48,211 nucleotides of DNA from DAIOFH01 sp036745875 (GTDB lineage: Bacteria > Planctomycetota > SZUA-567): assembly GCA_036745875.1 (NCBI GenBank), contig DAIOFH010000007.1, positions 1-48,211 of the forward strand, written 5' to 3'. The translations under genes and the position numbers were made by a program. Numbering within the stretch: position 1 is the stretch's first letter; each line of letters opens with the position of its first letter. Positions 1 to 7,402 of the stretch are shown in pieces. The notes beneath the pieces were generated by a model that made no database searches, was not told where the DNA came from, and saw only the letters and a program-made list of their open reading frames with translations.

Positions 1-76
1 CTTTGAATGGCAGCGTAGCGGCCGCTTTGCCGGTTGGATTCCGGCGGGATGGTTTTTTGCCGCCGCAAAGGGCCGG

Positions 77-523
77 TCAGGAAATATTCTTGGCGATTTG
101 CTTCGCCACCCGGATGAACGTTTCCATGTCTTTTTTGCTGATGCCTTTTTCCGCCTGTTTTTCCGCGTTGACGATTTCGACATGGGCGATGGGGTAGGTG
201 TCTTTGGCCCGTTTGGTGAGGATGATTTTTTTCAGCCGGCCGTCGGATGCGCTTACTTCCCGGGTGATGAGCCCGTTCTTTTCCATCAACTGCAGGATGA
301 CCGTGGCTGTGGAGCGGCGGATGTTGAATTCCTTCTCTATATCCTTCTGGTATACGTCTTCATGCAGTCGCGAGTAGAGAAAATGTATGATCCGCCCTTG
401 CGATTCGGTGATTTTTTTGGTCTTGGCTTTGGCCGATATCTTCTTTTTGATGGTTGCGGTGTAGCGCTGGAAGTGGTTTGACAGGTTTTTTACCACCACC
501 GACAACGAATGCTCTTCGTCCAT
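77..523 (-). CDS. MarR-family winged-helix transcriptional regulator
   Basis: A 148-residue cytoplasmic DNA-binding protein of MarR size and layout. A helical N-terminus with a lysine-rich stretch (about residues 25-40) is followed by the winged helix (about 50-115). The recognition segment includes FNIRRSTATVILQLMEKNG, and the wing carries the family's D-x-R type signature (SASDGRLKK). The start ATG has a GAGGA ribosome site about 8 bases upstream. It lies 102 bp downstream of the hybrid kinase stop but has its own near-consensus promoter in that gap, so it can be expressed independently. The ligand and target genes cannot be read from the sequence; autoregulation is typical of the family. 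Confidence 0.85.
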   Translation of the reverse strand: MDEEHSLSVVVKNLSNHFQRYTATIKKKISAKAKTKKITESQGRIIHFLYSRLHEDVYQKDIEKEFNIRRSTATVILQLMEKNGLITREVSASDGRLKKIILTKRAKDTYPIAHVEIVNAEKQAEKGISKKDMETFIRVAKQIAKNIS

Positions 524-577
524 TCCCGTTCTCCTCGGTCCGGCGGCGACGCGCCGGCTCCCCCGTGTATCTCACCA

Positions 578-606
578 ACTGTACACAGGAAAGAAGAGAA
601 TGTCAA
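578..606 (-). promoter_or_regulatory. Promoter of the marR-type gene
   Basis: On the minus strand TTGACA (601-606) and TACAGT (578-583) are separated by 17 bp, close to a sigma-70 consensus promoter. It lies about 55 bp upstream of the MarR start, just after the kinase stop codon. Confidence 0.6.
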
Positions 607-625
607 TTCGTATGCGCTGTCCAGT

Positions 626-3600
626 TTACTTTCTCGTGCCCTGGACAATGCTGCCGAGTTGCTCCAGCGTGAACGGTTTGGAAATATAGCCGTTCATGCC
701 GATTGCGAGGCAGCGCTGCATGTCGTCTATGTCGTTGTTGGCCGTGACGGCGACGATGGGGATGTTGGGGTTGAGGACGCCGTCCTTGCCCTGGCGGATA
801 TGCTCCGTCGCGACATAGCCGTCCATGACCGGCATCTGGCAGTCCATGAGGACGAGGTCGTAGCGCTTCTCCGAGAGCATTTCCAGGGCGACCTTGCCGT
901 TTACGGCGATATCGGCGCTGCAACCCAGTTTTTCCAGGTTGCTGACCGCGATAATCTGGTTGATCCTGCTGTCTTCAACCACCAAAACATCGAGGGGGCC
1001 GTCGTCCGCCACCGGTTTGTCCTCGGGAAAAGCCTCGGCGGGTTGGGCGGTTTGCCGGCTTTCGGTCAGGCTTTTCGTGATGCTGAACAATTGGGTTTTC
1101 GGCGGGCTATAGCCTTTCCTGGTCGCGGCGTCGACAAGGGCGCGGAAAAATTCGTTCCTGGTAGCGGGCTTGTCCAGTATCGTCGGGAACGGCGAATTTT
1201 CGCTGCGGAAATCCGCACCGGCCGACCCCATGGGCACGAACCCGATAAGCGTTGTGGAGGAGATCGTCTGGTCCCCGCGGATCGTGGCCACCAGTTCGCC
1301 AATATCGGCGTCCGGGAGTCGGACGTCGAGGAGCATGGCGTGGAACGGTTCGTTCATCGAAGCGGCGAAACGCAGCAGCGACAGGGCTTTTTCCGCGCTG
1401 GCCGCCTCTTCGATAAGGCAGTTCCAGTCGGCGGCCATTTTCATCAGGGATTTTCTTACCAGGTGGCTGGAGTTGGCGACAAGCAGTTTGAACCCCCTGA
1501 TGGAGAGGAGCTTGTCCGGATCGCGGGAGATGTCCCCGTCCCGGAAGCGGCTGATGGTGAATTCGTTGGCTGTTGTGGAATCGGCGTTGGTGAGGACCGC
1601 GGTGAACCAGAAGGTCGAGCCTTTCCCTGATTTCGACTGCGCCCCCACGGAGCCGCCCATCAGTTCGGCCAGGCCCTTGGCTATGGTCAGGCCGAGGCCG
1701 ATTCCGTTGTGTTGCCGCGATGCGGTGTCGTCCGCCTGGAAAAACGGTTCGAAGACCTGTTCCGCCAGGCTGGAGGGGAAGCCGGTACCGGTGTCCGTCA
1801 CCGACAGGCGCAATACGGACTCCCGGTTGCCCGAGCTGTCGATGCGGCTGCGGATGACGATCTCGCCGCGTTCGGTGAACTTGACCGCGTTCGAGACAAG
1901 GTGCAGAAGTATCTGGCGCAGCTTGTTGGGATCGCCGGTGAAGATATCCGGGCAGTCGTCCTGCGGCAGGAAACACAGGTCGACGCCGCTCTTCGCCGCC
2001 ATCGGCCCCATGGCCCGGATGACGTCGTCGACGACGTCCCAAAGGGAAAAGGCGCTGTGGGACAGTGATTCTTCGCCATTTTCCAGGCGGGTGTAATCGA
2101 GGATGCGGCCTATGGTGGCGAGCAGGCTGCCGGCGCTCCACGACGCGGTGACCGCATATTCGCGCTGCACCGGGGCGAGGTTGGTGTCGAGGAGCAGGTC
2201 GAGCATGCCGATGATGCCGTTCAGGGGGGAGCGGAGTTCGTGGCTCATGGTCATGATGAAACGGTTTTTCGCGTGGTTCGCCGCGTCCGCCTGTATGGCC
2301 ATGGCATTGGCCCTGGCGATCGCTTCCTCGAGTTCGCGGTTGTCGGTCCCCGAGGCAGCGGGCTCCGGCTTCAGGACCGAGGTGCCGGGCAGCATGATAT
2401 TGGTGACGTCGACCGACGCCATATGCATGGATTGCAGCTTGTCGTCCGGGCCGAACGTCGGGGTGCCGGAAACGAGCACTGTCAGCCCGCGAACATCCTC
2501 CATCTTCACCGTTGCCAGCAGGGGCAGCATCGGCCGCGCCAGATACACCGAGCGGTTGAGGCTGTCCCGGAGGGTTGCCGCCGTCTCCGAGGAGAATATG
2601 TCCTTCGGGCTTTTGCCATGGAAAAACTCCGGCGGCTGGCCGAATATCGCCTGGCAGTTTGCGGAGACGTTGACGACGCGGAAATCCTGGTCGAGTTCCC
2701 AGAGGACCGCCGCCATGCCGTCGGCGGCTTCGCGCCAGCGCTTGACTTCGCTGGTCCCGGCCTCGTTCGAGAGGCGCATGTGGACGCCGGCTGCGAGGAT
2801 GGTCCCGGCGATGGAAAGGATGGAACGTTCGGTATTCGTCCAGTCGACGACGTCGCGGCACTTGTCGACGACAAGGAATCCCCAGAACGTTTCGCCTATG
2901 GCGATCGGGCTGATATGGGTCGCCTTGACATGGTTGGCGGCGAGGCCGGGTCGGCTTTCCTCCGGCAGGTCCTTCAATAGGCCGGAAATGGACAAGCCGG
3001 CCGCGAGGCGTTCGTTCCAGTTGAAGGGATCGTCATCGAATTTGTTCGGCATGGACGGCAGGAGGCTGTTACCGGTCAGGGAGGGTGCTTCCCAAATATG
3101 CACAGCCTTGAAACGAGGCCCGTCAGGGGATACCGTGCCGAGATTCTGCCATAGATGTATACGGTCCGCTCCTGCGGAGCGGGCGAGCGAGGCCAGCGAG
3201 AGATCAATGGCTTTTTCAAAATCGGTCTGTGAAAGGAGCCAATCCACGGACTCAAGGATGCCGTTGAGGAGCTTGTCCCTGATGCGGAGCTCGGTAAGGA
3301 TCTGCTTTTGGTCGCTGATGTCGGTGCCGAGGGAAAGGACGCCCACGAGGCGGTTTTCCTCGTCGGCGAGTTTTTCATTCACCCAGAGGATTTCGGCGGT
3401 GGAACCGTCCATCCTGGTGTTTTGATTGATATGGCGGCGCAGGTCGGCGTAGCGAAGGGATAAGGACTGAAGCTTGGAGCCATGGGGAAATTCCGCATCG
3501 AAGACGGCTTTCAGGTCGGGAGCGATATTTTCCGAAATGTTGCGGCCCATGATCCTGTTTCTGGGAAAACCGAAAAACGAAACGAATTCATCATTTACAT

Positions 3601-3799
3601 AGACTATATGGTCGTCGGCGTCGGTTTGGAGGATGGGCATTGCGAGTTTGTCCAGCGCCTGCCGCACCGTCGGATGGTGCAGGGGATGGATCTTCTTTTG
3701 CTTGGCCGAGTTGCGGCGTTCAGCCCAGAGTTGAATAAAATAACACAGGCCGACGCCGAGAAGGAAAAAGATCAATGCTATCAAAACGTAGTTCAACAT
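626..3799 (-). CDS. Membrane-anchored hybrid sensor histidine kinase with two receiver domains
   Basis: Complex sensor kinase of about 1057 residues. Order: one N-terminal membrane helix (about 3-22), PAS (about 45-160), GAF-like (about 190-345), PAS (about 355-465), HisKA with MSHELRSPLNG (phospho-His about 519), HATPase (N-box HLVSNAVKFTE, G-boxes DTGTGF and GIGLGLTIAKGL), then two receivers. The terminal receiver (about 930-1055) is canonical: VVEDS, MDCQMP with Asp about 985, SKPF. The first (about 775-890) keeps LLDVRLP and DKP but its acidic start pair is replaced by VANSS, so it is probably a pseudo-receiver. I chose the ATG at 3799 over an in-frame start 33 bases upstream because GAGGA sits about 7 bases before it and the membrane helix then starts at once. 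No output domain is fused, so a phosphotransfer partner elsewhere is expected. Confidence 0.9.
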   Translation of the reverse strand: MLNYVLIALIFFLLGVGLCYFIQLWAERRNSAKQKKIHPLHHPTVRQALDKLAMPILQTDADDHIVYVNDEFVSFFGFPRNRIMGRNISENIAPDLKAVFDAEFPHGSKLQSLSLRYADLRRHINQNTRMDGSTAEILWVNEKLADEENRLVGVLSLGTDISDQKQILTELRIRDKLLNGILESVDWLLSQTDFEKAIDLSLASLARSAGADRIHLWQNLGTVSPDGPRFKAVHIWEAPSLTGNSLLPSMPNKFDDDPFNWNERLAAGLSISGLLKDLPEESRPGLAANHVKATHISPIAIGETFWGFLVVDKCRDVVDWTNTERSILSIAGTILAAGVHMRLSNEAGTSEVKRWREAADGMAAVLWELDQDFRVVNVSANCQAIFGQPPEFFHGKSPKDIFSSETAATLRDSLNRSVYLARPMLPLLATVKMEDVRGLTVLVSGTPTFGPDDKLQSMHMASVDVTNIMLPGTSVLKPEPAASGTDNRELEEAIARANAMAIQADAANHAKNRFIMTMSHELRSPLNGIIGMLDLLLDTNLAPVQREYAVTASWSAGSLLATIGRILDYTRLENGEESLSHSAFSLWDVVDDVIRAMGPMAAKSGVDLCFLPQDDCPDIFTGDPNKLRQILLHLVSNAVKFTERGEIVIRSRIDSSGNRESVLRLSVTDTGTGFPSSLAEQVFEPFFQADDTASRQHNGIGLGLTIAKGLAELMGGSVGAQSKSGKGSTFWFTAVLTNADSTTANEFTISRFRDGDISRDPDKLLSIRGFKLLVANSSHLVRKSLMKMAADWNCLIEEAASAEKALSLLRFAASMNEPFHAMLLDVRLPDADIGELVATIRGDQTISSTTLIGFVPMGSAGADFRSENSPFPTILDKPATRNEFFRALVDAATRKGYSPPKTQLFSITKSLTESRQTAQPAEAFPEDKPVADDGPLDVLVVEDSRINQIIAVSNLEKLGCSADIAVNGKVALEMLSEKRYDLVLMDCQMPVMDGYVATEHIRQGKDGVLNPNIPIVAVTANNDIDDMQRCLAIGMNGYISKPFTLEQLGSIVQGTRK

Positions 3800-3950
3800 T
3801 GATCGTCCTCGGGATGAAATGAGACGGGACAAGCGTTTTTTGAGTAACAGCGGGTTCCTCGTTGCGTTTTACGTCACAAGCTTGAAAACAGCCACTAAAA
3901 AGCGCCGAGGAAGGACCTCTTACTGTTCAAACGCGATTGTGAACAAAAAA

Positions 3951-4024
3951 TGGGCCCGGAGGGACTCGAACCCCCGACCAAGCGGTTATGAGCCGCCCGC
4001 TCTGACCGACTGAGCTACAGGCCC
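3951..4024 (-). tRNA. tRNA with CAU anticodon, most like tRNA-Ile2 (lysidine type)
   Basis: Read on the minus strand this folds as a complete cloverleaf. The 7-bp acceptor pairs GGGCCTG with CGGGCCC, the D-arm is GCTC/GAGC, the anticodon arm GGCGG/CCGCT has loop CTCATAA, and the T-arm has loop TTCGAGT. The anticodon is CAU. The anticodon arm and following variable loop (CGCTTGGTC) resemble the bacterial AUA-decoding tRNA-Ile whose C34 is modified by TilS, rather than elongator Met; this is a judgement from remembered sequences. The discriminator base is A, no CCA is encoded, and a T-run (TTTTTT) follows directly. Confidence 0.85.
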
Positions 4025-4055
4025 GTATTATGGATTGCCAGTCAACGGAGCTTGA

Positions 4056-4083
4056 ATTATACGTTTCCGACTAATTATTACAA
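4056..4083 (-). promoter_or_regulatory. Promoter of the CAU tRNA
   Basis: On the minus strand TTGTAA (4078-4083) and TATAAT (4056-4061) are 16 bp apart. The start point would fall about 25 bases before the tRNA 5' end. Confidence 0.6.
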
Positions 4084-4159
4084 GTATTTTAGTGACAAGG
4101 AAACAGAAAATTATGGCTTTACAACGAAGCTACCATGCGACGCTTCCTGAACGCGACCG

Positions 4160-4187
4160 GAACATGTTCGAACGACGAAAATTTCGT
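4160..4187. promoter_or_regulatory. Two short palindromes between the tRNA and lexA
   Basis: GAACATGTTC (4160-4169) is a perfect 10-bp palindrome whose half-sites match the GAAC/GTTC of a LexA box, but with 2 instead of 4 central bases. ACGAAAATTTCGT (4175-4187) is a second inverted repeat. Role unknown; they lie just upstream of a promoter-like sequence at 4205-4232. Confidence 0.3.
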
Positions 4188-4204
4188 GCCCTCCTCGATA
4201 AAAG

Positions 4205-4232
4205 TTGATGAAAAAAACAGGCAAGCTATACT
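4205..4232 (+). promoter_or_regulatory. Possible distal promoter upstream of lexA
   Basis: TTGATG and TATACT are 16 bp apart. A transcript from here would begin near 4239 and read through the LexA operators into lexA. It could be a second lexA promoter or drive a short leader RNA; no coding sequence follows directly. Confidence 0.4.
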
Positions 4233-4298
4233 GAATCGGCCTGCAACTTCTTAATCGGCAAATAATTAAAAAGAAAAATAAAAAGTAGATAAAGCTTC

Positions 4299-4327
4299 TT
4301 GACACGTGAACATGCGATCAGTATTAT
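4299..4327 (+). promoter_or_regulatory. Main lexA-recA operon promoter
   Basis: TTGACA (4299-4304) and TATTAT (4322-4327) are 17 bp apart, a near-perfect sigma-70 promoter. Its spacer contains the first LexA-box-like element, so repressor binding would block RNA polymerase directly. Confidence 0.75.
4308..4319 (+). promoter_or_regulatory. Putative LexA operator 1
   Basis: GAACATGCGATC, inside the promoter spacer. It is an imperfect version of the GAAC-N4-GTTC box bound by LexA in Gram-positive and several other phyla, with the right half reading GATC. The bases after it (AGTAT) also match those after operator 2 (AGTAG) over four positions, making a 16-base near-repeat. Confidence 0.6.
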
Positions 4328-4342
4328 GATTATATATCTATT

Positions 4343-4354
4343 GAACATATGATC
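4343..4354 (+). promoter_or_regulatory. Putative LexA operator 2
   Basis: GAACATATGATC, 35 bp after operator 1 in the same orientation and overlapping the early transcribed region. It differs at one position from a perfect GAACATATGTTC palindrome. Two operators over one promoter is a typical autoregulated lexA arrangement. Confidence 0.6.
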
Positions 4355-4376
4355 AGTAGTTTTTGGAGAAAATGCC

Positions 4377-4982
4377 GTGGACGACCTCACTGCCAGACAA
4401 AGGGAAATATTCAACTTCATCGTTGTTTCCCTGCGCGATGAAGGGGTTATCCCCAGCGTCAGGGAAATCGGCGACGCCTTCGGCTTTGCCTCCACCAACG
4501 CGGTGAACAGCCACCTGGACGCCCTGGTGCGCAAAGGCTATATCAATCGGCGCGCCGGGATGGCCCGGAATATTGAAATCGCCCCGGATTTTCTTATACC
4601 GGAGCGCGGGCTGCCGATCGTCGGACGGGTCGCGGCGGGAACGCCCATCGATGCCATCGAAAACCTGGACGGCTATCTCGATCTTGACAGCATCTACGAC
4701 CGCCTTGACCACTACGCGCTTCGCGTCCATGGCGACTCCATGCTGGATGCGGGCATCTGGGACGGAGACTACGCCATCGTCCGCCGCCAGACCAGGGTCG
4801 AGTCCGGGGAGATCGGCGTCGCCGTCCTGGACGGAGAGGCGACGGTGAAACGCTTCCGCTGGCTCGACGGCGGGGGACTCCTGCTTCTGCCTGCGAACGA
4901 GCGCTACAAGCCGATCCCCGTCGATCCCGAGTGCGATTTTCATGTGGCGGGGAAAGTGGTGGGCATGCATCGGGTCTTATGA
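4377..4982 (+). CDS. lexA: LexA SOS repressor/autopeptidase
   Basis: 201-residue LexA. An N-terminal winged helix (about 1-65; opening LTARQREIFNFI, recognition region around FGFASTNAVNSH) precedes the S24 peptidase domain. The self-cleavage site is A87-G88 in VGRVAAGTP, the nucleophile is S121 in HGDSML, and the general-base lysine is K158 in ATVKRF. All three are intact, so RecA-stimulated autocleavage should work. The start is GTG, since no in-frame ATG fits and GGAG lies 8 bases upstream. It represses SOS genes; the two boxes over its own promoter imply autoregulation. It is followed after 54 bp by recA on the same strand. Confidence 0.95.
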   Translation: MDDLTARQREIFNFIVVSLRDEGVIPSVREIGDAFGFASTNAVNSHLDALVRKGYINRRAGMARNIEIAPDFLIPERGLPIVGRVAAGTPIDAIENLDGYLDLDSIYDRLDHYALRVHGDSMLDAGIWDGDYAIVRRQTRVESGEIGVAVLDGEATVKRFRWLDGGGLLLLPANERYKPIPVDPECDFHVAGKVVGMHRVL

Positions 4983-5007
4983 GTAAAGTGGTCATTACTA
5001 CTATAAT
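4978..5007 (+). promoter_or_regulatory. Possible weak internal promoter before recA
   Basis: A perfect TATAAT (5002-5007) lies 30 bp upstream of recA, but the best -35 (TTATGA, 19 bp away) is poor. It may give basal recA expression independent of LexA. Confidence 0.25.
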
Positions 5008-5036
5008 AAAAAGAAAACACAGAGGAGGAGAAGAAA

Positions 5037-6209
5037 ATGGCTAAGGCAAAAGGCGCGAAGGCGGAAAAGACGGAAACAGCGGAAAAGGCGAAGAAGGGTA
5101 CGGGCAAAAACCCGGCGCGGGACGACCAGCTCGCCAGTACGCTTTCCGACATCAGCAAGCGCTTCGGCCCCGAGGCCATCATGCGCCTTGGCGCGGATAA
5201 CATCGCCCAATGCGAAGTCATTTCCACCGGGTCCATCGCGCTGGACGCGGCAATCGGCGTCGGCGGCGTTCCGAAGGGGCGTATCGTCGAATTCTACGGG
5301 CCGGAATCCTCCGGCAAGACCACGATTGCATTGCAGTGCGTCGCCAGCGCGCAACGGGACGGCGGCACCGCCGCCTTCATCGACGCGGAGCACGCGCTCG
5401 ATCCTTCCTACGCGAAAAAACTCGGCGTCAACCTCGACAACCTCCTGGTAAGCCAGCCGGATTGCGGCGAACAGGCGCTCGATATCTGCGAAATGCTCGT
5501 CAAGTCCAACGCCGTCGACATCATCGTCATCGACTCGGTCGCCGCCCTGACGCCAAAGGCCGAACTCGACGGCGAGATGGGCCAGAGCCACGTCGGCCTT
5601 CAGGCCCGGCTGATGAGCCAGGGGCTGCGGAAATTGACCGGCATCGTCAAAAAGTCCAACTCCTGTATTATCTTCATCAACCAGATCCGCATGAAAATCG
5701 GCGTCATGTTCGGCAACCCGGAAACCACCTCCGGCGGCAACGCCCTGAAATTCTACGCTTCCCTGCGCCTCGATATCCGCCGCGGGCAGTCGATCAAGAA
5801 GGGCGAAGAAATATTGGGCAGCCAGACCAAGGTGAAGGTGGTGAAGAACAAGATGGCGCCTCCGTTCCGCGTCGCCGAATTCGAGGTCATGTTCAACCAG
5901 GGCGTGAACCGTTACGGCGAACTGGTGGATATGGCGGCCAATGTCGGCATCCTCGACAAGTCGGGCAGCTGGCTGTCGTACGGGGACAACCGCATCGGCC
6001 AGGGCCGCGACAACGCCTGCCAGTTCCTGCGGGACAATCCGGACATCGCCGTCGAAATCGAGGAAAAACTGAACAAGACCCTGTACGAGCATCTGACCGA
6101 AGCTCCGGCAAAGGACGAGGACGATGCGAAGGCGCCCGCCGCCGCCGCGGAAAAAGAACCGGAGGCGCCGGGAGTGGAGGACGAGGAACTCATGGATGAG
6201 GTCGCATAA
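5037..6209 (+). CDS. recA: RecA recombinase
   Basis: 390-residue RecA, the ATP-dependent strand-exchange protein and LexA coprotease. Walker A is GPESSGKTT (about residue 90), followed by the conserved AFIDAEHALDP, IIVIDSVAALTPKAELDGE, FINQIRMKIGVMFGNPETT and GGNALKFYASLRLD blocks. It is about 35 residues longer than E. coli RecA. The extra length is a Lys/Ala-rich N-terminal tail (about 1-30) and an acidic, Ala-rich C-terminal tail (about 355-390), the latter being a usual autoregulatory feature. A strong site AGGAGGAG precedes the ATG. It is cotranscribed with lexA and overlaps the next gene by one base. Confidence 0.98.
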   Translation: MAKAKGAKAEKTETAEKAKKGTGKNPARDDQLASTLSDISKRFGPEAIMRLGADNIAQCEVISTGSIALDAAIGVGGVPKGRIVEFYGPESSGKTTIALQCVASAQRDGGTAAFIDAEHALDPSYAKKLGVNLDNLLVSQPDCGEQALDICEMLVKSNAVDIIVIDSVAALTPKAELDGEMGQSHVGLQARLMSQGLRKLTGIVKKSNSCIIFINQIRMKIGVMFGNPETTSGGNALKFYASLRLDIRRGQSIKKGEEILGSQTKVKVVKNKMAPPFRVAEFEVMFNQGVNRYGELVDMAANVGILDKSGSWLSYGDNRIGQGRDNACQFLRDNPDIAVEIEEKLNKTLYEHLTEAPAKDEDDAKAPAAAAEKEPEAPGVEDEELMDEVA

Positions 6210-6658
6210 TGGCTGACAAGGCCACGGAACTTGAGAAAATCCTCGCATCGGCCTCGCTTCTGGTGGGGAAATCGGAAACGTGCGTGCTTTCCTCCCTCGC
6301 CGTGGACGGATATCCGGCCATGCGGGCCATGCTTGCGCCAAGAGAACGGACAGGAATGAAGCAATTGATTTTCACCACCAACACGTCGTCCATGCATGTC
6401 GATGAATTCCATGTCGATCCCAGGGGCTGCGTTTATTTTTACGACCCTAAATTATTCCAGGGTTTGTTGTTGCGGGGCACTGTCGAGATAGATGACTCAA
6501 AGGAAATGCGCGAACGCGTCTGGCGTGACGGCGATGAGGTATACTATCCATTGGGAGTGACCGACCCGGATTATACCACAATGACCTTCACAGCAACTCA
6601 AGGTCGATGGTATGAAAACTTCATCAAGGTTGATTTCTATCTCGAGGAGACCACATGA
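6209..6658 (+). CDS. Pyridoxamine 5'-phosphate oxidase-like flavin-binding protein
   Basis: 149 residues with the split-barrel flavin-binding fold of the PNPOx-like/general stress protein 26 group. Typical blocks are SETCVLSSLAVDGYPAMRAM near the N-terminus, LIFTTNTSS, CVYFYDPKLFQGLLLRGTV, and a closing DPDYTTMTFTATQGRWY. The substrate is unknown; relatives bind FMN, F420 or heme. The ATG overlaps the recA stop (TAATG) and its stop overlaps the next start (ATGA), so translation is coupled to recA and SOS expression is expected. A PdxH role in vitamin B6 synthesis is unlikely because it is short and lacks the full PdxH C-terminus. Confidence 0.8.
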   Translation: MADKATELEKILASASLLVGKSETCVLSSLAVDGYPAMRAMLAPRERTGMKQLIFTTNTSSMHVDEFHVDPRGCVYFYDPKLFQGLLLRGTVEIDDSKEMRERVWRDGDEVYYPLGVTDPDYTTMTFTATQGRWYENFIKVDFYLEETT

Positions 6659-7131
6659 CCAGCGCGGCATTCGATGTCAAGGCGGTTGATTGCAAGGCGG
6701 TTCGCGTCGTCGGCGTGAAAACGACGGCGACAATGGAAGGCGCGCTCAAGGAATGTTCCAAACTCTGGGGCGACTTTATGCCGAGGATGCCGGAAATTCA
6801 ACTCGACGGCGAGATGCGGTCATACGGCGTGTCCGTGATGATCGGGTCGGATACGGACAAATTCGAATATTGGGCCGCGCTTCCCGTTGCCGCAGACGCT
6901 CCGGTTCCGGCTGGCATGGTTGATATGACGCTTCCCGCCGGTCTCTACGCCGAATGCTGGATAACAGGCCTCGACAAGTTGACCGACTGCTTCAACTACA
7001 TCTATTCCACCTGGCTGCCCGCACACACGGAATACGAAATGGAAGCCGCCAATCCCGGCTATGAACTATACCTGTCGGACTATGAAAAGACCGGACGGAT
7101 AGGCATCTACTTCCCGATAAAGAAGAAATAG
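6655..7131 (+). CDS. GyrI-like (AraC/BmrR effector-binding fold) small-molecule-binding protein
   Basis: 158 residues resembling the stand-alone GyrI-like effector-binding domain. It opens with a strand plus amphipathic helix (VRVVGVKTTATMEGALKECS, LWGDFMP), has central YGVSVMIGSD and FEYWAALPVA strands, then LPAGLYAECWITG. It ends with the FNYIYSTWLPAHTEYEM helix and an aromatic YELYLSDYE block. There is no DNA-binding domain. In E. coli the fold-mate SbmC/GyrI is an SOS-induced protein protecting gyrase. Here the gene is the last member of the lexA-recA operon, overlapping the previous gene by 4 bases, which suggests a comparable damage-linked role. That functional transfer is inference; it could instead bind a toxic small molecule. 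Confidence 0.75.
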   Translation: MTSAAFDVKAVDCKAVRVVGVKTTATMEGALKECSKLWGDFMPRMPEIQLDGEMRSYGVSVMIGSDTDKFEYWAALPVAADAPVPAGMVDMTLPAGLYAECWITGLDKLTDCFNYIYSTWLPAHTEYEMEAANPGYELYLSDYEKTGRIGIYFPIKKK

Positions 7132-7185
7132 AAAATCCCCCCCACTGTCGGATCCCCCTCCGTCAGAAAACCCCAAAGAAAGATG

Positions 7186-7207
7186 GCCCTGCCTTTAGCG
7201 GCAGGGC
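7186..7207 (+). terminator. Possible terminator hairpin after the SOS operon
   Basis: An 8-bp GC-rich stem (GCCCTGCC/GGCAGGGC) with a 6-base loop, 54 bp after the GyrI-like stop. The following sequence is only moderately T-rich, so termination is plausible but not certain. Confidence 0.45.
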
Positions 7208-7287
7208 TGTCGTGTTTGTCGTGGTCCACCAGCCTTTTATGCATATGTCGGAAAAAAATAAAAGGGATCGACGCCGCACGGCGACAA

Positions 7288-7319
7288 GGTTTATTCGTGA
7301 TCTGTATTTAGAATAAACC
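7288..7319. other. Inverted repeat upstream of the broken protease gene
   Basis: GGTTTATTC and GAATAAACC form a perfect 9-bp stem around a 14-base loop, 84 bp before the protease start. It could be an operator or leader hairpin; nothing in the sequence decides. Confidence 0.35.
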
Positions 7320-7402
7320 AACTGTCAGTGTAGTTGTTCAATCCACCAAGCGTTTTACGTTGTATGGCAATGTAAAATGCTCAGCCCTTTTATGGAGGCA
7401 TA

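Noticed and set aside
509..1630. Long plus-strand reading frame of 373 codons
   Set aside because: It lies antisense to the hybrid kinase, has no domain signature, and reflects GC-rich codon bias of the real gene.
1107..2861. 584-codon minus-strand frame overlapping the hybrid kinase
   Set aside because: It is Arg/His/Pro-rich with no motif and lies out of frame within the kinase, which has clear HisKA, HATPase and receiver motifs.
5001..6341. 446-codon minus-strand frame opposite recA
   Set aside because: recA is unmistakable on the plus strand; the opposite frame is a codon-bias shadow.
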